A program made the translations under genes and the position numbers. This document shows positions 16,361 to 26,395 of a stretch of DNA of 34,787 nt, piece after piece (positions within the stretch are counted from its first letter, which is position 1; each line of letters starts with the position of its first letter). The notes below the pieces were generated by a model. That model made no database searches, was not told where the DNA came from, and was given only the letters and a program-made list of their open reading frames with translations. The DNA comes from Comamonas sp. lk (GTDB taxonomy: Bacteria; Bacteroidota; Bacteroidia; Chitinophagales; Chitinophagaceae). Location of the stretch: positions 1 through 34,787 of the forward strand of contig CALPWK020000006.1 of assembly GCA_943327245.2 (NCBI GenBank), written 5' to 3'.

Positions 16361-18478
16361 TTATTTTTTACTAATATCAGTACCTAGTCTTTGCAAATAT
16401 GCAATCAAGGCAATGATCTCTTTACTTGGAGCAACTTCGATACCATCTTTCTTTAAATCTGCAGTTAGTATTTTAGCCTGCGCCATTAAATCTTGATTGG
16501 CAATTTGGGCATATCCTTTTTCATAAGGGACACCCAATGTGATCATTGCATTTATTTTTAATGGTGTAGTGGCCGTATCTAATTCATGATCTATTAAGAA
16601 AGAATAAGATGGCATTACAGAACCAGTAGAAAGCGCACTAGGCTCATCCATATGGTTAAAATGCCATGCATTTGATTTTTTCAAATTACCAGCACCTTCA
16701 CGTGCTAAGTCTGGACCAGTTCTTTTACTTCCCCATTGGAATGGATGATCATATACAAATTCTCCTGCTTTACTATATTCTCCATAACGCTCTGTTTCAC
16801 TTCTAAATGGTCGAATCATTTGTGAGTGGCATGTATAACAACCTTCTCTTACATAAATATCTCTTCCTTGTAATTCTAGTGGAGTATATGGTTTTACACT
16901 AGCAATAGTCGGTATATTAGACTTTATTAAGAAAGTTGGAACAATTTCTACAATACCTCCAATCAATATTACTACCAAAGACAAAATTAAAAATGGTGTA
17001 GGCCTTCTTTCAATCCAGCGATGCCAATGTTCTCCAGTATGTTTAGTGTAGGTTTTTTCTAAGGCAGGTGCTTGAGCATCCTCATTGGCTACTAAAGTTC
17101 CTTGACCAATAGTCTTGAATATATTAACCATTGCTATAATAGCGCCGGACAAGTACAACACCCCTCCTAATGATCTCATTGCATAGAATGGTCTCATATA
17201 AGTTACTGTTTCCAAAAATTGATATTTCAATTGGCCACTTTCAGTAAACTGTTTCCACATAGAAGCTTGTTGAAAAGCTGCCCAATACATTGGAATTGCA
17301 TAAAATAGAATTCCTAATGTAGCTAACCAAAAATGGATATTAGCTAGTTTTTTAGAATATAATTCGGTTTTATAAATACGAGGAATTAACCAATATAAAA
17401 TACCAAAAGTTAACATACCGTTCCATCCTAGTCCACCAATATGCACGTGTGCAATAATCCAGTCCGTAAAATGCGCAACCGCATTTATACTTTTCAATGA
17501 CAACATTGGCCCTTCAAATGTAGACATACCATAAGCAGTTACCGCTACTACCATGAACTTTAATATCACATCTTCTCTTACTCTATCCCATGCACCTCTT
17601 AAGGTTAAAAGTCCATTAATCATACCTCCCCAACTTGGGAAGATTAACATAAAACTAAACACGATCCCTATACTTTGTGCCCAGTTAGGAAGTGCCGTAT
17701 ATAATAAATGATGCGGTCCTGCCCAGATATATAAAAATATTAATGCCCAAAAGTGAATGATAGATAATTTATAAGAGAACACTGGACGATTCGCCGCCTT
17801 TGGCATAAAGTAATACATCAAACCTAAATAAGGTGTAGTCAAGAAAAAAGCAACTGCATTATGACCATACCACCATTGAACCAATGCGTCCTGCACACCT
17901 GCATACCAGCTATAACTCTTGAAAAGTGAAATAGGCAGTTCAAAGGAGTTCACTAAATGAAGTACCGCTACAGTTACAAATGTGGCTATATAGAACCATA
18001 CTGCTACATACAAATGACGTTCTCTTCTTTTAATAATTGTAGCAAACATATTAAAACCAAATATTACCCATATAATAGTAATAGCAATATCAATAGGCCA
18101 TTCTAATTCGGCATACTCTTTTGAAGTAGTAATCCCTAATGGCAAGGTAATAGCAGCAGCTACTATAATTAACTGCCAGCCCCAAAAATGTATTTTACTT
18201 AAAGTGTCATTAAACATTCTAGTTTTTAACAACCGCTGTAATGAATAATACACCCCCATGAAAATACCGTTACCAACAAATGCAAAAATTACAGCATTTG
18301 TATGCAAAGGTCTTAAACGACCAAAGTTAAAATAGGGTTGTAAGTTAAGTACAGTGGGAAATACCAACTGTAAGGCTATCCATAATCCTACGGTCATTCC
18401 TACTACTCCCCAAATGATCGTGGCGATGGCAAAATTCCTTACCGTCTTATTATCATACTGAAAACTTTCTACTTGCAT
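16361..18478 (-). CDS. ccoNO: cbb3-type cytochrome c oxidase, fused subunits I and II (CcoN-CcoO)
   Basis: CcoN heme-copper oxidase part ('RLRPLHTNAVIFAFVGNGIFMGVYY', 'WWYGHNAVAFFLTTPYLGLMYYFMPKAA', 'FTDWIIAHVHIGGLGWNGM') joined to CcoO cytochrome c 'GRDIYVREGCYTCHSQMIRPFRSETERYGEYSKAGEFVYDHPFQWGSKRTGPDL'. Confidence 0.97.
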   Translation of the reverse strand: MQVESFQYDNKTVRNFAIATIIWGVVGMTVGLWIALQLVFPTVLNLQPYFNFGRLRPLHTNAVIFAFVGNGIFMGVYYSLQRLLKTRMFNDTLSKIHFWGWQLIIVAAAITLPLGITTSKEYAELEWPIDIAITIIWVIFGFNMFATIIKRRERHLYVAVWFYIATFVTVAVLHLVNSFELPISLFKSYSWYAGVQDALVQWWYGHNAVAFFLTTPYLGLMYYFMPKAANRPVFSYKLSIIHFWALIFLYIWAGPHHLLYTALPNWAQSIGIVFSFMLIFPSWGGMINGLLTLRGAWDRVREDVILKFMVVAVTAYGMSTFEGPMLSLKSINAVAHFTDWIIAHVHIGGLGWNGMLTFGILYWLIPRIYKTELYSKKLANIHFWLATLGILFYAIPMYWAAFQQASMWKQFTESGQLKYQFLETVTYMRPFYAMRSLGGVLYLSGAIIAMVNIFKTIGQGTLVANEDAQAPALEKTYTKHTGEHWHRWIERRPTPFLILSLVVILIGGIVEIVPTFLIKSNIPTIASVKPYTPLELQGRDIYVREGCYTCHSQMIRPFRSETERYGEYSKAGEFVYDHPFQWGSKRTGPDLAREGAGNLKKSNAWHFNHMDEPSALSTGSVMPSYSFLIDHELDTATTPLKINAMITLGVPYEKGYAQIANQDLMAQAKILTADLKKDGIEVAPSKEIIALIAYLQRLGTDISKK

Positions 18479-18515
18479 AAGTATAAATTAAATGGTTATT
18501 AAAAATGTTGAATTG

Positions 18516-18689
18516 TTATTTTTTGTTTTGACGGTGATTCGTATCTTTTACTTCATCATCAAAAAGCATTCTAATTGACGGAGTATAGTCATCGTCCATT
18601 TGACCAGATTTTACCGACCACAGAAAGGCAATTAAAAAACCTCCCGCAACCAATACGCTCACAGCAATCAAAAGCACAATAACACTCAT
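18516..18689 (-). CDS. ccoS: cbb3-type cytochrome oxidase assembly protein CcoS (57 aa), not in the supplied ORF track
   Basis: Reverse-strand read: MSVIVLLIAVSVLVAGGFLIAFLWSVKSGQMDDDYTPSIRMLFDDEVKDTNHRQNKK*. Characteristic 'FLWSVKSGQMDDDYTPSIRMLFDDE'. Confidence 0.95.
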   Translation of the reverse strand: MSVIVLLIAVSVLVAGGFLIAFLWSVKSGQMDDDYTPSIRMLFDDEVKDTNHRQNKK

Positions 18690-18766
18690 ATGGATATATT
18701 TGGGGCAAATATAACTGCCTCAAAAAGAGTTGTATGTGACATAGGTCATAGACGATATGATATATA

Positions 18767-21163
18767 TCAGCTTCTAGACCTTAAAGAAGAAAAAAGTAAG
18801 AAAGAAAGCAAAGCAGACAGTGAAACAATGCTTATGGAGCTCACAGGCATCAATATTGCAGCCACCATTGGAGATAATTGGGCTCTTGTAGCGAAATACA
18901 TACCTACTAAATTATAAATTAGAGAGAGTATAAAAATCAATATGATTATCAATTTACCTTTTTTAGCATAATCAATTAAATTATGGAGTTGAGGAATCAT
19001 GGATCCCTCCAAAATAGCATCACTAGCCGGTGTAAATAAATGGGTCTGATCCGTAACTGCTACCCCTACATCGGACTTTTGAAGAGCGCCTGCGTCATTA
19101 AGGCCGTCTCCCACCATCATTACTTTATGTCCTTGGTTTTGTAATTCCTGGATATAATTCAACTTATCATTGGGACTTTGTTCAAATAACATGGTCACGT
19201 CTGAACCTAACAAGTTGTTCAAATTTAATATTTCTGCAGCATGGTCTCCACTTAATAAATAAAGTTGGTACCCTTTTAATTTTAAGTGCTGTACCATTTC
19301 CCCTACACCTTGTCTATAAATATGGTTCACCTTAAACACTCCCTTAAAAATTCCATTTACTGCTAAAAAAACCGAAGATCCCACTATTTCACTATTCATT
19401 TCTACCCCCATCATTTTTAGAAAAGAGCTAGATCCAATTAGAATTTCAGTACTTCCAATATATGCTTGAGTACCCTTACCTACAAAATTTTGAATAGTAT
19501 CCACTGCCTTTAAAGTAGACACTGAATTGAAATATTGTGTAATTAACTGACTTAAAGGATGTAAAGATTCTCTTGTCACAGATTTAATTGCAATACACTC
19601 CTCCACAGACAATGCTGCACCAATATATTCTAAATGGGTATCCTCATGATTTGTTAATGTTCCCGTTTTATCAAAAACAATTGTATCAATTTTTTCCATG
19701 GCTTCTAATACAGATGCATTCTTGCAGTACATTTTAGACTTGCCTAAATGTCTTAATACATTCCCATAGGTAAAAGTAACTGTCAATAAAAGAGAACAAG
19801 GACAAGCAACAATTAATACAGAAGTGACAGCGGGTAATATTTTATTCGAATCTACCATCCACCAATACAATCCACTTGAAATAGCAATACCAAATAATAC
19901 AATTGTGAAATATTGACTCCAAGGATGAACAAACGACTTTTCTGTATTTTTTTCTGTTTTTAAAATGGGGCTATTCCATAATTCTGTGATATAACTTTGC
20001 CCAACCGACTTTACTACTTCCAGTTGAATAGCACGTCCTTTTTGAATACCTCCTGCAAATATAGTTGCCCCCTTTGGTACCTCAATAGGCGCATTCTCCC
20101 CTGTTACAAAACTATAATCTACTAATGCACCATCTGTTAATACAATAGAATCTGCAGGTATCATTTCGTCTGTACGAATTAAAAGTATTTCCCCTTTTTC
20201 TATTTTAGATAATGGTTTATTAATTTCTTTCCCCGCTTCCATTGCCGTAACTCCTAATGGAAAGAAAGAGGTATAATCTCGGTCAAAGGAAAAAGAATCA
20301 TAAGACTTATCCTGAAACCATCTTCCAATTAGCATAAAAAAAACAATACCACTCATGCTATCTAGATAGCCCGCCCCTGTTTGGGTTACTATTTCAAAAA
20401 CACTTCTTCCAAATGTAACTAAAATGGCTAATGCAATTGGCGCATCTATATTCAACCATTTTTGTCTTAATCCGGTATAAGCCGAAATGAAAAAATCTTT
20501 TGCACTATATAATAACACAGGAAGTGATAGCAATAAGTTCAAATAAATGAAGAAAGGTCTCAATGTGCCTAATTCTTCAATATTTGCAGATAAATAGTCT
20601 GGAAAACTAAGCATCATTATATTACTAAAACAAAATCCTGCAATTCCAATTTTTAATAATTGCTTCCTATTTACTTTTTTCCTTTTCATCCAATCATTCC
20701 CGCCTAAATGTATCATTGGCTCATATCCAACAAATGCTAACAATTGAACTAGCTCTTTTAATGAAATTGCAGAAGGTTTGTAAATTATTTTAATTTCCTT
20801 TTTCTCAAATTGAGTTTGAGAATGAATAATGCCTGGATTTATTTTACTTAAATTCTCAAGCAACCAAACACAACTCACACAGTGTATTTGGGGTAAATAA
20901 AATACAACATGCGCTTGATCCCCCGATTTAAATTGAATGAGTTGATCCTGTATTGCTTCGCTGTCTAAATAGTTAAACTTTTCTGAAGCATATTTGCCTT
21001 TTGCTGACATTCCTGGCATATTGGTCAAATCATAGTATTGACACATTCCATTTTCATCTAATAACTGAAATACTAGTTTACAACCATCACAACAAAAAAA
21101 CTTATTGTCCAATATAATTTTTTCATCACATTCGGCTCCACAATGATAACAGCGTTCTTGCAT
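18767..21163 (-). CDS. ccoI: Heavy-metal (copper) translocating P-type ATPase, CcoI/FixI type
   Basis: N-terminal Cys-rich 'CYHCGAECDEKIILDNKFFCCDGCKLVF', HMA 'CVSCVWLLENL', 'CPCSLLLTVTF', 'DKTGTLTN', 'MVGDGLNDAGAL'. Confidence 0.96.
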   Translation of the reverse strand: MQERCYHCGAECDEKIILDNKFFCCDGCKLVFQLLDENGMCQYYDLTNMPGMSAKGKYASEKFNYLDSEAIQDQLIQFKSGDQAHVVFYLPQIHCVSCVWLLENLSKINPGIIHSQTQFEKKEIKIIYKPSAISLKELVQLLAFVGYEPMIHLGGNDWMKRKKVNRKQLLKIGIAGFCFSNIMMLSFPDYLSANIEELGTLRPFFIYLNLLLSLPVLLYSAKDFFISAYTGLRQKWLNIDAPIALAILVTFGRSVFEIVTQTGAGYLDSMSGIVFFMLIGRWFQDKSYDSFSFDRDYTSFFPLGVTAMEAGKEINKPLSKIEKGEILLIRTDEMIPADSIVLTDGALVDYSFVTGENAPIEVPKGATIFAGGIQKGRAIQLEVVKSVGQSYITELWNSPILKTEKNTEKSFVHPWSQYFTIVLFGIAISSGLYWWMVDSNKILPAVTSVLIVACPCSLLLTVTFTYGNVLRHLGKSKMYCKNASVLEAMEKIDTIVFDKTGTLTNHEDTHLEYIGAALSVEECIAIKSVTRESLHPLSQLITQYFNSVSTLKAVDTIQNFVGKGTQAYIGSTEILIGSSSFLKMMGVEMNSEIVGSSVFLAVNGIFKGVFKVNHIYRQGVGEMVQHLKLKGYQLYLLSGDHAAEILNLNNLLGSDVTMLFEQSPNDKLNYIQELQNQGHKVMMVGDGLNDAGALQKSDVGVAVTDQTHLFTPASDAILEGSMIPQLHNLIDYAKKGKLIIILIFILSLIYNLVGMYFATRAQLSPMVAAILMPVSSISIVSLSALLSFLLFSSLRSRS

Positions 21164-21168
21164 AATAT

Positions 21169-22749
21169 TTATTTGCTTTCAGGAAGCATTGCATTAAAAT
21201 TTGTATCTAATGTATTCATCGTTTCAAAATAACCTTCTTTATACCATTTAATCCTAGACAACATGGCCAATACTTGATTTCGAATGTATCCTTTGTCTGA
21301 AGTTAACTTATTAAGTATATTTTTTTGTGTTGGAGTAGCAAATGACAACATTGGAGTCCATAAATCAATCTTATCGTAAGCAGCTAAAAAGTCTTTATTC
21401 GATTTGTAATTTTTAAAATCTAACTGATGTTTTAAATACCATTGAAATGCAAAATCATTTATTAAATTTTGTTCCCAAAGTATTTGAAAATTACTGTCCA
21501 AAAATTGATCATGTCCATTAACCCATTTGTCAGGAAAAATTCCACCACCACCATAAACAATATGCCCTTTTGCTGTTTTATATGACTTGCCTTTCGCAAC
21601 CGAATCAGGAATTCCCTTTGCATCTGCTGTTACTCTATTAAAAAAAGCATGCTCATAAGCTGATTTCCCATTCGCATAGGATCTTTGTATGTTCCTCCCT
21701 AATGGTGTGTAATATTTTGCTGTAGTTAATCTAAGTGCTCCTCCATTAGACAACCTAAATTGTTGCTGAACTAACCCTTTACCAAAACTAGTTCTCCCTA
21801 CAATAGTTGCACGGTCCCAGTCTTGCAATGCACCAGCTAAAACCTCACTTGCAGATGCGGATGACTCATCCATTAATATAGTCAAATCCCCTTGTTCAAA
21901 TAACCCTTCTCTTCTGGTATTATATTCCATTCTTGGAGAATGTAAGCCTTGAGTATATACAATTAGTTTATTCCCACCTATCAATTCGTCTGCAATAGCT
22001 ACCGCTTCGGACAATATACCACCCCCATTTCCTCTCAAATCAATTACCAAGGACTTCATTCCTTTTTGAACTAATGGATCTAATGCTTGCATAAAAGCTT
22101 CATAGGTCCTATCTGCAAATTTATTGATTCTAATATAGCCCAAACTGTCGCGTATCATATAAGATGCGTCTACCGAAGAAACAGGAACATTATCTCTATC
22201 TACTTTAGTATTAATAATTTGCTGGCCTCTTAATAAAGTCAATTTCACGCTTGTCCCAGTTGGTCCTTTGATTTTTTGGCGTATAGCGTCTGGCTCCCAA
22301 TGTTTTCCAGAAAGTTGAATGGAATCATCTGCTTTCAATAATATATCACCCGTCATTAATCCTGCTTTAGCAGCTGGTCCGTCTTTAATGACATACGCCA
22401 CAAAAACACTATCTCTAAATTGTTGGAATTCGATACCTATTCCTTTGTAATTTGATGTTAATTGTTCATTCACCTCTGTTAATTCCGCAGGTGGAATATA
22501 AACAGAATGAGGGTCTAGCCCTCCTAAATAAAAATTAGCTAATTTGTTTTCTAGACTATCCGAAGCAACTGTATCTACATATTTAGATCGAACAATTTCC
22601 ATAATCTCTTCCATTGGATTTTGTGGTTTTAATCCAAAACTACTGGCAGACAAATTTCCTTTTAAAAAAACACCCAAAGCCACACCTACAATCATCACTA
22701 AGGCATAGGATAAAGGCAAAAACCAATTCGACTTATTATTTTCTTGCAT
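21169..22749 (-). CDS. S41 family peptidase (C-terminal processing protease) with PDZ domain
   Basis: PDZ 'GIGIEFQQFRDSVFVAYVIKDGPAAKAGLMTGDILLKADD' and catalytic region 'LTILMDESSASASEVLAGALQDWDRATIVGRTSFGKGLVQ'. ATG at 22749; the ORF track uses an upstream TTG at 22764. Confidence 0.95.
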   Translation of the reverse strand: MQENNKSNWFLPLSYALVMIVGVALGVFLKGNLSASSFGLKPQNPMEEIMEIVRSKYVDTVASDSLENKLANFYLGGLDPHSVYIPPAELTEVNEQLTSNYKGIGIEFQQFRDSVFVAYVIKDGPAAKAGLMTGDILLKADDSIQLSGKHWEPDAIRQKIKGPTGTSVKLTLLRGQQIINTKVDRDNVPVSSVDASYMIRDSLGYIRINKFADRTYEAFMQALDPLVQKGMKSLVIDLRGNGGGILSEAVAIADELIGGNKLIVYTQGLHSPRMEYNTRREGLFEQGDLTILMDESSASASEVLAGALQDWDRATIVGRTSFGKGLVQQQFRLSNGGALRLTTAKYYTPLGRNIQRSYANGKSAYEHAFFNRVTADAKGIPDSVAKGKSYKTAKGHIVYGGGGIFPDKWVNGHDQFLDSNFQILWEQNLINDFAFQWYLKHQLDFKNYKSNKDFLAAYDKIDLWTPMLSFATPTQKNILNKLTSDKGYIRNQVLAMLSRIKWYKEGYFETMNTLDTNFNAMLPESK

Positions 22750-22766
22750 ACTGTTTTTATTCAATG

Positions 22767-22774
22767 CAAAATTA
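22767..22774 (-). promoter_or_regulatory. Candidate Bacteroidota -7 element (TAATTTTG) upstream of the S41-cco operon
   Basis: On the minus strand TAATTTTG matches TAnnTTTG, 17 nt upstream of the ATG at 22749. No clear TTTG -33 element seen. Confidence 0.35.
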
Positions 22775-22824
22775 CATGAATTAAAGCTTAAAAAATGTTA
22801 TTTTCACAGCCAAGCTCCTTCCCT

Positions 22825-23676
22825 ATGAAAAAGCATTACATCATTGCCGACAGTGGATCTACAAAATGTCAATGGACCCTTATTGAAAAAGATAAAAAAA
22901 AGACCATTTCAACTATTGGAATTAGTCCCTATTTTTTGAGCACGGAGGCAATCATTAATTTGGTTCAAAAAGCTTTTGAAAAAAAATGTGATTGTAGTAA
23001 AATCGAGGCCATTTTTTTTTACGGAACTGGCATGAGTAACCCCAGCAATGTTCAGTCCATAAAAAAAGCACTTAAAACTGTCTTTAAAAATGCAACCTTA
23101 GCTATTCAAACTGATTTAGTTGGAGCGGCAAGAGCAACTTGCCAAAAAGAAAAAGGAGTGACTTGTATTTTAGGTACCGGTTCTAATACAGGTTTTTATA
23201 ATGGAAATAAAATTATTAAAAATAGTCCAGGCCTTGGATATATTTTAGGGGATGAAGGAAGTGGTGCTTATCTGGGAAAAAAAGTGTTACAATATTATTT
23301 ATATAAAACCTTTGACGAGGAGTTGATGTTTGCTTTTGAAAAAGAATACAAAATGGATCGTTCACAAATATTAGACAAAGTTTATAAAGAACCTTTCCCA
23401 AACAGATTCCTTGCTTCGTTTGCAAAATTCCTAGCTGCCCACCGTGGACATTATATGATTGAAAACATTATAGAGGACAGCTTAAATGACTACTTCTTTA
23501 CGCACTTAAACAAATTAAATGAGTCTTGGTTATACCCTATTCATTTTGTAGGAAGTGTGGCCTATGGATTTAGAGATATTATAAAGCAATTAGGAGCGGC
23601 TAATGAATTAGAAATTGGTAAGATTATAAAATCACCAATGGATGGCCTTATTGAATATCATAAGCAAACAAAATAA
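22825..23676 (+). CDS. BadF/BadG/BcrA/BcrD ATPase family, N-acetylglucosamine kinase-like
   Basis: 'YIIADSGSTKCQWTLIEKD', 'GVTCILGTGSNTGFYNG', 'GLGYILGDEGSGAYLGKK'. ORF track starts at 22795; ATG 22825 fits the family start. Confidence 0.9.
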   Translation: MKKHYIIADSGSTKCQWTLIEKDKKKTISTIGISPYFLSTEAIINLVQKAFEKKCDCSKIEAIFFYGTGMSNPSNVQSIKKALKTVFKNATLAIQTDLVGAARATCQKEKGVTCILGTGSNTGFYNGNKIIKNSPGLGYILGDEGSGAYLGKKVLQYYLYKTFDEELMFAFEKEYKMDRSQILDKVYKEPFPNRFLASFAKFLAAHRGHYMIENIIEDSLNDYFFTHLNKLNESWLYPIHFVGSVAYGFRDIIKQLGAANELEIGKIIKSPMDGLIEYHKQTK

Positions 23677-23683
23677 TTAGGGG

Positions 23684-24250
23684 ATGCACGAAATTGAACC
23701 TTATTATCATTGGAGACATTTATATACTGCAGAAGAAGACCCTAGGTCCATCTTTTATGGTAATGTATATAGCGAATTTGAATTTTCTCAGACTGTTTAT
23801 AATTACTATATACATCCTCAATGGGATAATATGGGCAGTAAAAATTTATATATTAAAATTTTATTTGCCGACTACGATGCCGGATTCGCCATTATTGAAA
23901 TGATTGGAGAATGGAATGACGCCATAGACAATGATATTATGGAATTCAAAAGAGAAGTTTTGGAAAAATTAATGGACGAGGGTATTTACAAATTTATCCT
24001 TATTGCAGAAAATGTTTTCAATTTTCATAACGGTGACAAAGACTATTATGAGGAACTCTATGAAGAATTGTCAGACGAAAATGGATGGGCTGTATTAGTG
24101 AATTTTAATAAAGCTGCTCAACATGATTTCTTATTTAAAAAGCTGAATCGATATATTGAATTAATGGAAATTGAAAACTGGAGAACCTATCAACCGGAAC
24201 ATTTCTTTCAATTAATTGATAAAAAATTGAATGACAGGTTGCCCCTTTAG
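23684..24250 (+). CDS. Uncharacterised acidic cytoplasmic protein (188 aa)
   Basis: Clean ORF beginning 8 nt after the kinase stop. Normal composition; no motif I recognise. Confidence 0.75.
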   Translation: MHEIEPYYHWRHLYTAEEDPRSIFYGNVYSEFEFSQTVYNYYIHPQWDNMGSKNLYIKILFADYDAGFAIIEMIGEWNDAIDNDIMEFKREVLEKLMDEGIYKFILIAENVFNFHNGDKDYYEELYEELSDENGWAVLVNFNKAAQHDFLFKKLNRYIELMEIENWRTYQPEHFFQLIDKKLNDRLPL

Positions 24251-24558
24251 TAAACCAAGTCTTCGTAGGCAGCTTGTAGTTCTCTATAGGCATGGTCGTC
24301 TTTAGCTAATTTAGCTGCAGCCATCCCCTTTTCATACCATTCTATCGCTGTATTGGTTTCCATTAATATCACCAAACATTTAGCTAAATGATAATAAGAT
24401 CCTATGTAATCTGGGCTATCTGTTAGTATTTCTAAGAATAAATCACGTGCTTTTGAGTAATCCTCCAGCTTCATATATTCCAATGCTAGTGCGTGTCTTA
24501 AAAAGTTATCCTTAGGTTGTTGATTTAAAAATTCAATAATTCTTTCTATTCGTTGCAT
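24247..24558 (-). CDS. Small TPR-repeat protein
   Basis: 'LAKCLVILMETNTAIEWYEKGMAAAKL' and 'LALEYMKLEDYSKARDLFLEILTDSPDYIGSYYHLA' TPR pattern. Confidence 0.85.
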   Translation of the reverse strand: MQRIERIIEFLNQQPKDNFLRHALALEYMKLEDYSKARDLFLEILTDSPDYIGSYYHLAKCLVILMETNTAIEWYEKGMAAAKLAKDDHAYRELQAAYEDLVY

Positions 24559-24598
24559 CTTGACTTATTTTTACCGCTCAGGTAGTTAAAAACTATCT

Positions 24599-24606
24599 TA
24601 TATTTG
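24599..24606 (+). promoter_or_regulatory. Candidate -7 element (TATATTTG) upstream of etfB
   Basis: Matches TAnnTTTG, 50 nt upstream of the etfB ATG; -33 element not clear. Confidence 0.4.
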
Positions 24607-24655
24607 CATTAGTTGCATAAACAACTAATATTCTTTAAAAACAAAATTTGCGATA

Positions 24656-25399
24656 ATGAAGGTTCTAGTTTGTATCAGTAAAACACCAGACACCACTGCT
24701 AAAATTGCTTTCACCGAAGGTAATACAAAGTTTGACGAAAACGGAGTGCAATGGATCATTAACCCTTATGACGAATGGTATTCCTTAGTTAGAGCCATTG
24801 AATTAAAAGAGAAAGACCCTGCAACTATTATACATTTAGTGACTGTTGGAGCAGCAGATAGTGAACCCATTATACGTAAGGCTTTGGCGTTGGGTGGAGA
24901 TGAAGCTATTAGAGTTAATATAAATAGTAACGATTCATTTGTAATAGCTTCTCAAATTGCAAACATTGCAAAAGAAGGTGCTTACGATTTAATTTTTACA
25001 GGAAAAGAAACCATTGATTATAATAGTGCTTGCATTGGATCCATGTTATCCGCTCTTTTAGATCTTCCATTTGTATCGTCTGCTAATCATTTTGAATTAA
25101 CAGGAAATAAGGCAACTTTAAAAAGAGAAATTGAAGGTGGAGAAGAAACCTGCGAACTCAATTTGCCAGCAGTTGTAAGCTGTCAAAAGGGAATGGCGGA
25201 ACAAAGAATTCCAAACATGCGTGGTATCATGGCGGCAAGAACCAAACCATTAAAAATAGTAGAACCAACTAATGTAGCTGCTACAACTTCCATTAAAAGC
25301 TTTGAACTTCCTACTGCAAAGTCTGGTGTTAAATTAGTGGACGCCAATAACGTGGATGAATTAGTTCGTCTATTAAAAGAAGAAGCTAAAGTCATTTAA
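24656..25399 (+). CDS. etfB: Electron transfer flavoprotein subunit beta
   Basis: 'MKVLVCISKTPDTTAKIAF...INPYDEWYSLVRAIELKEK' and 'VVSCQKGMAEQRIPNMRGIMAARTKPL'. Confidence 0.96.
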   Translation: MKVLVCISKTPDTTAKIAFTEGNTKFDENGVQWIINPYDEWYSLVRAIELKEKDPATIIHLVTVGAADSEPIIRKALALGGDEAIRVNINSNDSFVIASQIANIAKEGAYDLIFTGKETIDYNSACIGSMLSALLDLPFVSSANHFELTGNKATLKREIEGGEETCELNLPAVVSCQKGMAEQRIPNMRGIMAARTKPLKIVEPTNVAATTSIKSFELPTAKSGVKLVDANNVDELVRLLKEEAKVI

Positions 25400-25432
25400 T
25401 CCCAATTTACAATTCTTATTAAAAATAATTTT

Positions 25433-26395
25433 ATGGTACTAGTATTTATAGATCAAGCAGAAAAACAAATTAAGAAATCAGCATTCGAAGTTTTATCCTA
25501 TGGCGCTGCATTAGCAAAGCAATTAGGATGTGCTGCAGAAGCCCTGGTATTGGGGAATGTTAACGACAACCTTGCCGATTTAGGTAAATATGGAGTTACT
25601 AAAGTGCATCAAGTGGCGAGTGAAGGCGTTCAGCATTTTGATGCAAAAGTATACACACAAGTAATTGCAACAGCTGCCCAAAAAGCAGGCGCAAGTGTAA
25701 TCATATTCGCACACAACATTAATGGTAAAGCAATTGCTCCAGCAGTCGCTGTTAAGTTAGGTGCAGGTATTGTTACCGGTGCTAGTGCACTACCTAAAAC
25801 AGATGCAGGATTTGTAGTTACCAAAACAGTTTTTTCTGGCAAGGCATTTGCTGCTATACAAATTGATACTCCAATTAAAGTGATAGCATTAAATCAAAAT
25901 AGCTTTGGGGTATTTACACAAGAAGGTATCGCCACAGTGGAAGCAATGGAGGTTACTATACCTAGCCCATCCATTAAAATAACTGCCACTGAATTAGTTA
26001 AAGGTGAAATTCCATTAACAGAAGCTAATATAGTTGTGAGCGCTGGACGTGGCCTAAAAGGACCTGAAAATTGGGGTATGATTGAAACACTTGCAAAAAC
26101 ATTAGGTGCAGCTACCGCTTGTAGCAGACCCGTTTCGGACTCAGATTGGAGACCGCATCATGAGCATGTTGGACAAACAGGATTACAAATCGCCCCCGAT
26201 TTATATATCGCAGTGGGTATTTCCGGTGCCATTCAGCATTTAGCAGGTGTGAATAGAAGTAAGACTATAGTTGTTATAAATAAAGACCCAGAAGCACCCT
26301 TTTTTAAGGCTGCAGACTATGGAATAATAGGCGATGCTTTCGAAATTGTTCCAGCTTTAAATGAAGCAATTTTAAAATCTAAGGCGGGCGCATAA
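25433..26395 (+). CDS. etfA: Electron transfer flavoprotein subunit alpha
   Basis: 'VSAGRGLKGPENWGMIETLAKTLGAATACSRPVSDSDWRPHHEHVGQTGLQIAPDLYIAVGISGAIQHLAGV', the ETF-alpha FAD-binding signature. Confidence 0.97.
   Translation: MVLVFIDQAEKQIKKSAFEVLSYGAALAKQLGCAAEALVLGNVNDNLADLGKYGVTKVHQVASEGVQHFDAKVYTQVIATAAQKAGASVIIFAHNINGKAIAPAVAVKLGAGIVTGASALPKTDAGFVVTKTVFSGKAFAAIQIDTPIKVIALNQNSFGVFTQEGIATVEAMEVTIPSPSIKITATELVKGEIPLTEANIVVSAGRGLKGPENWGMIETLAKTLGAATACSRPVSDSDWRPHHEHVGQTGLQIAPDLYIAVGISGAIQHLAGVNRSKTIVVINKDPEAPFFKAADYGIIGDAFEIVPALNEAILKSKAGA

Noticed and set aside
18690-18917. Plus-strand ORF immediately after the ccoS start (75 aa)
   Set aside because: Mostly antisense to the 3' end of ccoI with low-complexity K/E content; better explained as the shadow of ccoI.
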